A stretch of 64,000 nt of DNA from Synaphobranchus kaupii (lineage: Eukaryota > Chordata > Actinopteri > Anguilliformes > Synaphobranchidae). Below, one piece after another: positions 13,601-23,201 of this stretch. The stretch lies in assembly GCA_029718625.1 (NCBI GenBank), contig CM056380.1, positions 12,098,128 through 12,162,127 of the forward strand, in the 5' to 3' direction. Within the stretch, counting starts at the first letter, position 1. Each line of letters begins with the position of its first letter. Both the position numbers and the translations under genes were made by a program. Under the pieces are notes generated by a model. That model ran no database searches and was not told the origin of the DNA. It saw only the letters and a list, made by a program, of their open reading frames with translations.

Positions 13601-15744
13601 TGAGGAGATATAGCTTACCTGTGTTATGATGAACTCATTGAGTGAGGAGATATAGCTTACCTGTGTTATGATGAACTCATTGAGTGAGGAGATATAGCTT
13701 ACCTGTGTTATGATGAACTCATTGAGTGAGGAGATATAGCTTACCTGTGTTATGATGAACTCATTGAGTGAGGGGATATAGCTTACCTGTGTTATGATGA
13801 ACTCATTGAGTGAGGAGATATAGCTTACCTGTGTTATGATGAACTCATTGAGTGAGGAGATATAGCTTACCTGTGTTATGATGAACTCATTGAGTGAGGG
13901 GATATAGCTTACCTGTGTTATGATGAACTCATTGAGTGAGGGGATATAGCTTACCTGTGTTATGAACTCATTGAGTGAGGGGATATAGCTTACCTGTGTT
14001 ATGATGAACTCATTGAGTGAGGAGATATAGCTTACCTGTGTTATGATGAACTCATTGAGTGAGGAGATATAGCTTACCTGTGTTATGATGAACTAATTGA
14101 GTGAGGAGATATAGCTTACCTGTGTTATGATGAACTCATTGAGTGAGGGGATATAGCTTACCTGTGTTATGATGAACTCATTGAGTGAGGAGATATAGCT
14201 TACCTGTGTTATGATGAACTCATTGAGTGAGGAGATATAGCTTACCTGTGTTATGATGAACTCATTGAGTGAGGAGATATAGCTTACCTGTGTTATGATG
14301 AACTCATTGAGTGAGGGGATATAGCTTACCTGTGTTACGATGAACTCATTGAGTGAGGAGATATAGCTTACCTGTGTTAAGATGAACTCATTGAGTGAGG
14401 AGATATAGCTTACCTGTGTTATGATGAACTCATTGAGTGAGGGGATATAGCTTACCTGTGTTATGATTAACTCATTGAGTGAGGGGATATAGCTTACCTG
14501 TGTTATGATGAACTCATTGAGTGAGGGGATATAGCTTACCTGTGTTATGATGAACTCATTGAGTGAGGAGATATAGCTTACCTGTGTTATGATGAACTCA
14601 TTGAGTGAGGAGATATAGCTTACCTGTGTTATGATGAACTCATTGAGTGAGGAGATATAGCTTACCTGTGTTATGATGAACTCATTGAGTGAGGAGATAT
14701 AGCTTACCTGTGTTATGATGAACTCATTGAGTGAGGAGATATAGCTTACCTGTGTTATGATGAACTCATTGAGTGAGGAGATATAGCTTACCTGTGTTAT
14801 GAACTCATTGAGTGAGGAGATATAGCTTACCTGTGTTATGATGAACTCATTGAGTGAGGGGATATAGCTTACCTGTGTTATGATGAACTCATTGAGTGAG
14901 GAGATATAGCTTACCTGTGTTATGATGAACTCATTGAGTGAAGAGATATAGCTTACCTGTGTTATGATGAACTAATTGAGTGAGGAGATATAGCTTACCT
15001 GTGTTATGATGAACTCATTGAGTGAGGGGATATAGCTTACCTGTGTTATGATGAACTCATTGAGTGAGGAGATATAGCTTACCTGTGTTATGATGAACTC
15101 ATTGAGTGAGGAGATATAGCTTACCTGTGTTATTAACTCATTGAGTGAGGGGATATAGCTTACCTGTGTTATGATGAACTCATTGAGTGAGGGGATATAG
15201 CTTACCTGTGTTATGATGAACTCATTGAGTGAGGAGATATAGCTTACCTGTGTTATGATGAACTCATTGAGTGAGGGGATATAGCTTACCTGTGTTATGA
15301 TGAACTCATTGAGTGAGGAGATATAGCTTACCTGTGTTATGATGAACTCATTGAGTGAGGAGATATAGCTTACCTGTGTTATGATGAACTCATTGAGTGA
15401 GGGGATATAGCTTACCTGTGTTATGATGAACTCATTGAGTGAAGGGATATAGCTTACCTGTGTTATAATGAACTCATTGAGTGAGGGGATATAGCTTACC
15501 TGTGTTATGATGAACTCATTGAGTGAGGGGATATAGCTTACCTGTGTTATGATGAACTCATTGAGTGAGGAGATATAGCTTACCTGTGTTATGATGAACT
15601 CATTGAGTGAGGGGATATAGCTTACCTGTGTTATGATGAACTCATTGAGTGAGGGGATATAGCTTACCTGTGTTATGATGAACTCATTGAGTGAGGGGAT
15701 ATAGCTTACCTGTGTTATGATGAACTCATTGAGTGAGGGGATAT
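4624..15744. repeat. 11.1-kb minisatellite of a 42-bp unit, about 265 copies
   Basis: The unit reads GATATAGCTTACCTGTGTTA then TGATGAACTCATTGAGTGAG and two more bases. Some units are 39 bases, lacking one GAT. Both lengths are multiples of three. On the minus strand one frame encodes a 14-residue repeat (SLNEFIITQVSYIP); it is interrupted wherever a unit has AACTAATTG, which gives a stop. Recurrent variants (GTGAAGGG, TTATTAACTC, TTACGATG followed by TTAAGATG) recur in the same order and spacing, so blocks of several kilobases were duplicated. Each unit carries CAGGTAAG on the minus strand, a strong match to a splice donor. No flanking gene explains it. Confidence 0.97.
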
Positions 15745-16017
15745 TGTCTTCCCTGCTAAACATGATCCCACAAAAAGGAACAGACCCCAGGGCAAGTGAC
15801 ACATGCCCCCCAAGAACACAACTACATGCAGGTATACACACACACACACGCACGCACTTTTACTCAATGTGTTTTATTTACTGATCATTTCTTTTTCTTT
15901 TAATTGATTTCTTTTTAACCTTCCTGTTGGGGTCTATATGACCTGAAATTACTTTTTGTTTTTGTATAATTTCAAATTGGTGATTTCCTTCAGCAAATAC
16001 CTAAGCCAATAAGACTA
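15745..16017. other. Unique-looking spacer with a CA microsatellite
   Basis: After the array the sequence becomes non-repetitive. Bases 15835-15856 are a short CA/CG-rich microsatellite. I see no gene. The minus-strand frame that enters the 42-bp array from here starts at 15853 but shows no signal peptide or known domain. Confidence 0.6.
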
Positions 16018-16267
16018 GAGGATTAGATTAGATTATTTATTGTCCTCCAAGAGGAAACTTATCTTCAGTCTGTACATAATTACGCTTACAATCCCACACA
16101 CATACATACTCCCAAAGTGACATCTCCACATATAATACCAATCATACATTCATTTCAACAAGCATCCTTAAATCCATACAACAGGTGAGTCTTATATACA
16201 TATATGCAGGTGAGACATACAGGTTATACAGTTACTGTGGGAGCTTGTTCAGTGCTGAAACACAGGA

Positions 16268-19195
16268 GTTTAGGGGGTGATCCAGATCATGAGTTATGCT
16301 GAGTGCTATGTTTGTGTGTGAGGGGGTGATCCAGATCATGAGTTATGCTGAGTGCTATGTGTGTGTGAGGGGTGATCCAGATCATGAGTTATGCTGAGTG
16401 CTATGTTTGTGTGTGAGGGGGTGATCCAGATCATGAGTTATGCTGAGTGCTATGTGTGTGTGAGGGGTGATCCAGATCATGAGTTATGCTGAGTGCTATG
16501 TGTGTGTGTGAGGGGGTGATCCAGATCATGAGTTATGCTGAGTGCTATGTGTGTGTGAGGAGGGTGATCCAGATCATGAGTTATGCTGAGTGCTATGTCT
16601 GTGTGTGAGGGGGGTGATCCAGATCATGAGTTATGCTGAGTGCTATGTGTGTGTGAGGGGTGATCCAGATCATGAGTTATGCTGAGTGCTATGTGTGTGT
16701 GAGGGGGGTGATCCAGATCATGAGTTATGCTGAGTGCTATGTCTGTGTGTGAGGGGGGTGATCCAGATCATGAGTTATGCTGAGTGCTATGTGTGTGTGA
16801 GGGGTGATCCAGATCATGAGTTATGCTGAGTGCTATGTCTGTGTGTGAGGGGGGTGATCCAGATCATGAGTTATGCTGAGTGCTATGTGTGTGTGAGGGG
16901 TGATCCAGATCATGAGTTATGCTGAGTGCTATGTGTGTGTGAGGGGGGTGATCCAGATCATGAGTTATGCTGAGTGCTATGTGTGTGTGTGAGGAGGGTG
17001 ATCTAGATAATGAGTTATGCTGAGTGCTGTGTGTGTGTGAGGGGGGTGATCTAGATAATGAGTTATGCTGAGTGCTATGTGTGTGTGAGGGGGTGATCCA
17101 GATCATGAGTTATGCTGAGTGCTATGTGTGTGTGAGGAGGGTGATCTAGATAATGAGTTATGCTGAGTGCTATGTGTGTGTGAGGGGGTGATCCAGATCA
17201 TGAGTTATGCTGAGTGCTATGTGTGTGTGTGTGAGGGGGTGATCCAGATCATGAGTTATGCTGAGTGCTATGTGTGTGTGTGTGAGGGGGGTGATCCAAA
17301 TCATGAGTTATGCTGAGTGCTGTGTGTGTGTGAGGGGGGTGATCCAGATCATGAGTTATGCTGAGTGCTATGTGTGTGTGTGAGGGGGGTGATCCAGATC
17401 ATGAGTTATGCTGAGTGATATGTGTGTGTGTGTGAGGGTGATCCAGATCATGAGTTATGCTGAGTGCTATGTGTGTGTGAGGGGGTGATCCAGATCATGA
17501 GTTATGCTGAGTGATATGTGTGTGTGAGGGGTGATCCAAATCATGAGTTATGCTGAGTGCTGTGTGTGTGTGAGGGGGGTGATCCAGATCATGAGTTATG
17601 CTGAGTGCTATGTGTGTGTGAGGGGTGATCCAAATCATGAGTTATGCTGAGTGCTGTGTGTGTGTGAGGGGGGTGATCCAGATCATGAGTTATGCTGAGT
17701 GCTATGTGTGTGTGAGGGGTGATCCAGATCATGAGTTATGCTGAGTGCTATGTGTGTGTGTGAGGGGGTGATCCAGATCATGAGTTATGCTGAGTGCTAT
17801 GTGTGTGTGTGAGAGGGTGATCCAGATCATGAGTTATGCTGAGTGCTATGTGTGTGTGTGAGGGGGTGATCCAGATCATGAGTTATGCTGAGTGCTATGT
17901 CTGTGTGTGAGGGGGGTGATCCAGATCATGAGTTATGCTGAGTGCTATGTGTGTGTGTGAGGGGGTGATCCAGATCATGAGTTATGCTGAGTGCTATGTG
18001 TGTGTGTGAGAGGGTGATCCAGATCATGAGTTATGCTGAGTGCTATGTGTGTGTGAGGGGGGTGATCCAGATCATGAGTTATGCTGAGTGCTATGTGTGT
18101 GTGTGAGGAGGGTGATCCAGATCATGAGTTATGCTGAGTGCTATGTGTGTGTGTGTGAGGGGGGTGATCTAGATCATGAGTTATGCTGAGTGCTATGTGT
18201 GTGTGAGGAGGGTGATCCAGATCATGAGTTATGCTGAGTGCTATGTGTGTGTGTGAGAGGGTGATCCAGATCATGAGTTATGCTGAGTGCTATGTGTGTG
18301 TGTGAGGAGGGTGATCCAGATCATGAGTTATGCTGAGTGCTATGTGTGTGTGTGTGAGGGGGGTGATCTAGATCATGAGTTATGCTGAGTGCTATGTGTG
18401 TGTGAGGAGGGTGATCCAGATCATGAGTTATGCTGAGTGCTATGTGTGTGTGTGAGGGGGGTGATCCAGATCATGAGTTATGCTGAGTGCTATGTGTGTG
18501 TGTGTGAGGGGGGTGATCTAGATCATGAGTTATGCTGAATGCTATGTGTGTGTGTGTGAGGGGGGTGATCCAGATCATGAGTTATGCTGAGTGCTATGTG
18601 TGTGTGTGTGAGGGGGGTGATCTAGATCATGAGTTATGCTGAGTGCTATGTGTGTGTGAGGAGGGTGATCCAGATCATGAGTTATGCTGAGTGCTATGTG
18701 TGTGTGTGAGGGGGGTGATCCAGATCATGAGTTATGCTGAGTGCTATGTGTGTGTGTGAGGGGGTGATCCAGATCATGAGTTATGCTGAGTGCTGTGTGT
18801 GTGTGTGTGTGTGTGTGAGGGGGGTGATCCAGATCATGAGTTATGCTGAGTGCTATGTGTGTGTGTGAGAGGGTGATCCAGATCATGAGTTATGCTGTGT
18901 GTGTGTGTGTGTGAGGGGGTGATCCAGATCATGAGTTATGCTGAGTGCTGTGTGTGTGTGAGGGGGGTGATCCAGATCATGAGTTATGCTGTGTGTGTGT
19001 GTGTGTGAGGGGGGTGATCCAGATCATGAGTTATGCTGAGTGCTATGTGTGTGTGAGGGGGTGATCCAGATCATGAGTTATGCTGAGTGCTGTGTGTGTG
19101 TGAGGGGGGTGATCCAGATCATGAGTTATGCTGAGTGCTGTGTGTGTGTGAGGGGGGTGATCCAGATCATGAGTTATGCTGAGTGCTATGTGTGT
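16268..19195. repeat. About 60-copy minisatellite grown from the LINE C-terminus
   Basis: The unit is GTGATCCAGATCATGAGTTA followed by TGCTGAGTGCTATG and a (TG)n-AGGG tail; length is about 44-56 bases, varying in the TG run. On the minus strand the unit encodes THIALSITHDLDHPL, a piece of the LINE protein. The first unit joins LINE sequence DHPLNSC at 16268 and the last joins DLHDKAVT at 19190-19215. The TG run, probably from the CACACA of the coding sequence, became a microsatellite inside each unit. Confidence 0.92.
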
Positions 19196-19311
19196 GACGG
19201 CTTTATCATGGAGGTCCAATAATCTTGGAGGCTGTGTGCGTGCGCGTGTGTGTGTGAGATACGGAGTAGTAACTCAGCATAGTATTGAAACAGGGAGCAG
19301 TAGAGTAAGAT

Positions 19312-19418
19312 GGGCTGAGAGAGAGTGCGTGCGCGCGTGCGTAAGATGGGCTGAGAGTGTGTGTGTATGTGCGCGTGCGTGCACAAGTGCATAAGATGGG
19401 CTGAGAGTGTGTGTTTGC

Positions 19419-19449
<31 letters not shown>

Positions 19450-19587
19450 CATAAGATGGGCTGAGAGTGTGTTTGCGCATGTGTGTGTGTGTGTGTGTGT
19501 GTGTGCGTGCATAAGATGGGCTGAGAGTGTGTGTGTGTGTGTGTGCGTGCGTGCGCACGTGCATAAGATGGGCTGAGAGTGTGTGTT

Positions 19588-19624
<37 letters not shown>

Positions 19625-20545
19625 GTGCATAAGGTGGGCTGAGAGTGTGTGTGTGTGTGTGCATAAGATGGGCTGAGAGTGTGTGTGTGTGTGTGTGTGT
19701 TTGCGTGCATAAGATGGGCTGAGAGTGTGTGTTTGCGTGTGTGTGTGCGTGTGCGTGCATAAGATGGGCTGAGAGTGTGTGTTTGCGTGTGTGTTTGCGT
19801 GCATAAGATGGGCTGAGAGTGTGTGTTTGCGTATGTGTGTGTGTGTGCGTGCATAAGATGGGCTGAGAGTGTGTGTGTTACGGTCGCTTGTTAAGTTGTT
19901 ACCCCTGTTTTCTCCTTTCCCTTTTTAGGTCCGCCTCCCGGGGCTTAATTGGCTCCCACGGCAATCGCCGCGTTTTCTTTAAAAGGAGGTTGAGACCGGA
20001 TACCAGGGTTGCTTCACTGGCGTCTCTCTTTTTCATTGTGTTGTCGGTCAAAATCTTATGTCCTCGTTACACGCATCCATACACCCATCATACACATCCT
20101 ATGCAGGCACGCATCCATTCCTACGTTTGGGTATTGTTATTTATTTAAATAAAAATTGTTTACTTTTTGCAACCACTTTTATGTCTGTCCATTTATGTTG
20201 CGGTTGGGTCAGGGCCCTGACCGTAACAGTGTGTTTGCGTGTGTGTGTGTGTGTGTGCGTGCATAAGACGGGCGAGAGTGTGTGTTTGCATGTGTGTGTG
20301 CGTGCATAAGACGGGCTGAGAGTGTGTTTGCATGTGTATATGTGTGCGTGCATAAGATGGGCTGAGAGTGTGTTTGCGTGTGTGTGTGTGTGCATAAGAC
20401 GGGCTGAGAGTGTGTGTTTGCATGTGTGTGTGTGCGTGCATAAGATGGGCTGAGAGTGTGTGTTTGCGTGTCTGTGTGTGTGTGCGCGTGCCCGCGTGCA
20501 TAATATGGGCTGAGTGTGTGTGTGTGTGCGCGCGTGTGTAAGATG
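19312..20545. repeat. TG-rich array of about 18 units inside the LINE
   Basis: Each unit is CATAAGATGGGCTGAGAGTG plus a (TG)n/(CG) tract of variable length. The non-microsatellite part is, on the minus strand, CAGCCCATCTTA, which encodes QPIL of the LINE (LYKSILQPILLYC). The outermost units join real LINE sequence at 19312 and 20545. The array is split by a solo LTR at 19876-20228. His/Thr-rich minus-strand frames here are microsatellite artefacts. Confidence 0.88.
19876..20228 (+). mobile_element. Solo LTR, 353 bp, inside the TG-rich array
   Basis: It starts TGTTACGGTC and ends GACCGTAACA, a perfect 10-base terminal inverted pair with the TG...CA ends of LTR elements. GTGTG flanks both sides, consistent with a 5-base target duplication but weak proof in a GT-rich site. 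A TATA-like TTTAAAAGG lies near 19978 and an AATAAA near 20147, which gives a plus orientation. Non-repetitive sequence in the middle of an array supports insertion. Confidence 0.82.
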
Positions 20546-20728
20546 GGCTGAAGGATGCTCTTGTAGAGCAGAAGCAGATGTTGGGGTGCAATGGAAAGTG
20601 CTTTGAGTTTGCGGATGGTGGAGGGCCTTTGCTGACAGCTTTTATGGGTGTCGGGGATATGGTGGTCGAAGGTAAGTTTACTATCTAGTGTGAGCCCAAG
20701 ATATTTAAAGCCATCTCAATTGTCTCCA

Positions 20729-21044
20729 CTTATGGATGTGAGGTTATGGGCTGTGCAGTGGGAGCCACTTATGGATGTGAGGTTATGGGCTGTGCAGTGC
20801 GAGCCACTTATGGATGTGAGGTTATGGGCTGTGCAGTGTGAGCCACTTATGGATGTGAGGTTATGGGCTGTGCAGTGCGAGCCACTTATGGATGTGTGGT
20901 TATGGGCTGTGCAGTGGGAGCCACTTATGGATGTGAGGTTATGGGCTGTGCAGTGCGAGCCACTTATGGATGTGAGGTTATGGGCTGTGCAGTGGGAGCC
21001 ACTTATGGATGTGAGGTTATGGGCTGTGCAGTGGGAGTTTGGAG
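20729..21044. repeat. 39-bp in-frame minisatellite (8 copies) inside the LINE RT
   Basis: The unit ACTTATGGATGTGAGGTTAT plus GGGCTGTGCAGTGGGAGCC occurs eight times. On the minus strand it encodes 13 residues (SHCTAHNLTSISG). The array lies between NKTKEPLIGTPN and GDN-DGFKYLGLTLD of the LINE and keeps the reading frame because 39 is divisible by three. Confidence 0.93.
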
Positions 21045-21939
21045 TACCAATGAGTGGTTCTTTTGTTTTGTTTTTTGACATTTAACTAAGTAGTTGTCTG
21101 TGCACCATTGTGAAAAATAGGATATGGTGTGCTGGTCAGGCGTAATGGAGTCACTGTGATGCAAGAGTGTGAGTGGCTGTATCATCAGAGTATTTAAAGT
21201 ATGTGGTAATGGGAGAGGGGCTGATACAATCATTAGTATAGAGGGTGTACAGAGAAGGGCTCAGGACACAGCCCTGGGGGGCTCCGGTGTTCGTGGTGAT
21301 GCTTGATGATGTAACAGAACCTGCTCTAACAGCCTGAGGCCTGTCACTGAGGAAGCTGTATACCCAGCGGATGGGAAGTGAGGGGACATTGATGAGAAGT
21401 TTTTTTTGATCGTTTGATGGCGTTGAATGGTGTTAAAGGCTGAGCTGAAGTCCACAAGGAGGATTTTGGCAAAGTGGCCTGGTGATTCCAGATGTTGCAG
21501 GAGGGGATGGAGGAGACATGCCACAGCATCCTCAGTCCCTCTCTTTGCCTTGTAGGCAAACTGGTGGGAGTTCAGCTGTGGCCTGACAACTGGGAGGATG
21601 GAAGCTAACACCAGTTTCTCCAGCACTTCATAATTACTGAGGTCATGGTGAGTGCAACTGGCCGGTAGTGGTTATGTGCAGATGGTTGGGGTGTTTAGGG
21701 CACTGGTATGATTGTGGAGGTTTTCCAGAGGGTGGGTACTGTGGCAGTCCTGAATGAGTCAGTGAAAATGGAGTACAGGACTGGAGAGAGCTCCATGGCA
21801 CAATCCCTGAGCAGCCTTGCCTGGATGCCATCTGGTCCTGGGGCTTTGGCCGCTTTGCACCTGCTCAGCTGCCGGTGAACATCCTCCGGTGTGAATGGGA
21901 CTGGTTGTTGCAAGACCAGGATGGATAAGTCCCTCAACA

Positions 21940-22397
21940 GCTCCGCACACTCGGCTGAGAAGCTCATGGTGTTGAACTCTGCATAAAACATGTTCAGCTC
22001 CGCACACTCGGCTGTGAAGCTCATGGTGTTGAACTCTGCATAAAACATGTTCAGGTCCTCACACTCGGCTGAGAAGCTCATGGTGTTGAACTCTGCATAA
22101 AACATGTGCAGCTCCGCACACTCGGCTGTGAAGCTCATGGTGTTGAACTCTGCATAAAACATGTGCAGCTCCGCACACTCGGCTGTGAAGCTCATGGTGT
22201 TGAACTTTGCATAAAACATGTTGAGCTCCGCACACTCGGCTGAGAAGCTGGTGGTGTTGAACTCTGCATAAAACATGTTCAGCTCCGCACACTCGGCTGA
22301 GAAACTGGTGGTGTTGAACCCTGCATAAAACATGTTGAGCTCCTCACACTCGGCTGAGAAGCTGGTGGTGTTGAACCCTGCATAAAACATGTTCAGC
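21940..22397. repeat. 57-bp in-frame minisatellite (8 copies) inside the LINE pre-RT region
   Basis: The unit encodes 19 residues on the minus strand (AELNMFYAEFNTMSFTAEC, with variants). It lies between PASFAEELNMFYA and the LINE continuation AELLRDLSILVLQQPV. The frame stays open through the array, giving a 282-residue frame at 21695-22543. Neighbouring units carry different substitutions (GF/EF/KF, TTS/TMS), so it is not a very recent collapse artefact. Confidence 0.93.
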
Positions 22398-22583
22398 TCT
22401 TCAGCAAAGGAGGCAGGATCAGTGACTGTTTTGTTGTTGGATCTTGGATTGCATCCCACTTTTTCAAATGCCTGCTGCATTTTGCTGAATCTTCCAGTTT
22501 GTTTTAGAATTAGGAAATGTTTAAAAGAATATTTTTGGAACATTTATGGTTTTTATTATATTCACCCGTAACAACACCTCACA

Positions 22584-23136
22584 CAGTACTGTGCAAATGT
22601 CTTAGGCACCCTAGATTTTTTATGTATATTTTTCTTAGATGTTTATTTTTTTATTCTGCATTAGTGTGTCAGTAGAAAAGAGCAAATTGTAGATTTCCAA
22701 ACATTGATTTTCCAAAAACGTAATTGAACTTTCGTCAGAGAAAAGAAGAACAAGGAGTTCTGCAATAGATGGTATGGTCTCCACAGAGGCATGTTCTCAA
22801 CATCACCGAGGCTGTCTGGGATTACCTGGACAGACAGCAGCAAGCGAGACAGCCAAAGTCTGCAGAAGAACAGTGGCAAGTTCTCCGAAATGCTTGGAAC
22901 AATCTACCAGCTGATTTTCTTATAAAACTGAAAAACAGTGTACCTAATAGAGTTGATGCTGTTTTAAAGGGAAAGGGTGGTCACACCAAATATTGATTTG
23001 ATTCCGTTTTTTATTGTTTACTGTTCTTTATAGTCAATTGTTTGATATTTAGAAACTTTTAATTTAATTATTTTTTTAAAGGATTTTCGCCTTACGAATT
23101 TTCTTTACATGTGCCTAAGATTTTTGCACAGTACTG
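22584..23136 (+). mobile_element. Deleted Tc1-type transposon
   Basis: Both ends carry the inverted repeat CAGTACTGTGCAAA with the AGTCTTAGGCACC-type continuation. The right flank is TA; the left flank is CA, probably a mutated TA. Only 553 bases remain, including the 3' end of the transposase. It lies at the 5' edge of the big LINE, between it and another LINE fragment. Confidence 0.85.
22769..22996 (+). pseudogene. C-terminal remnant of a Tc1-type transposase
   Basis: About 75 residues are readable: VWSPQRHVLNITEAVWDYLD, then RQPKSAEEQWQVLRNAW and the typical C-terminus RVDAVLKGKGGHTKY followed by a stop. The Glu in NITEAVWD is the third catalytic residue of the DDE triad (family: LNIIEAVWD). 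Both catalytic Asp residues and the DNA-binding domain are deleted. It ends at the point expected for the family. Confidence 0.85.
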
Positions 23137-23201
23137 TATGTCAGTAAAATGCTAACATAATAGGAAGGTTAAATAGCTTTAAGGTCATATGATGTTAGTT
23201 T

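Larger units (their letters stand above)
16018..22505 (-). mobile_element. Rex1/L2-type LINE, 5'-truncated, inflated by four internal tandem arrays
   Basis: Read on the minus strand, the pieces of one non-LTR retrotransposon follow each other in correct order: pre-RT linker, RT motifs, C-terminal domain, stop codon (SALNKLPQ then stop, about 16240) and a 3' UTR. The UTR ends in AATAAA and a short TAATC-type repeat (16018-16045), the usual simple-repeat tail of this class. Between the pieces lie four unrelated tandem arrays (21940-22397, 20729-21044, 19312-20545, 16268-19195). Each begins and ends in LINE sequence and was evidently grown from it. Without the arrays the element is about 1.5 kb. 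Confidence 0.85.
20545..22505 (-). pseudogene. LINE reverse transcriptase domain (Rex1/L2 type)
   Basis: Minus-strand translation shows the pre-RT region (MQQAFEKVGCNPRSNNKTV), KAAKAPGPDGIQARLLRD, WKTSTIIPVP, HYRPVALT, and QFAYKAKRGTEDAVACLL. The RT motif A follows (LLVDFSSAFNTI, catalytic Asp), motif B (GAPQGCVLSPSLYTLYTNDC) near 21245-21285, and motif C (YFKYSDD, two catalytic Asp) near 21185. Then come FKYLGLTLDSKLTFDHHI and LLLYKSILQPI at 20550-20720. Further C-terminal pieces continue at 19195-19312 (LLYCSLFQYYAELLLRIS, TASKIIG, DLHDKAVTHIALSITHDLDH). Frameshifts occur between motifs A and B, so it is inactive. This polymerase would copy the element's RNA at nicked target DNA. Confidence 0.88.

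Noticed and set aside
4624..15744. CRISPR-like regular array
   Set aside because: There are no unique spacers; the whole 42-bp unit repeats. The context is a fish genome.
14972..15853. 293-residue minus-strand frame with SLNEFIITQVSYIP repeats
   Set aside because: It covers only the end of the 42-bp array and is closed by a common unit variant. There is no non-repeat domain, and the first 35 residues come from a simple-repeat spacer.
19186..20591. His/Thr-rich frames of 130-220 residues on the minus strand
   Set aside because: They are translations of CA microsatellite with LINE remnants, and the same DNA is open in several frames.
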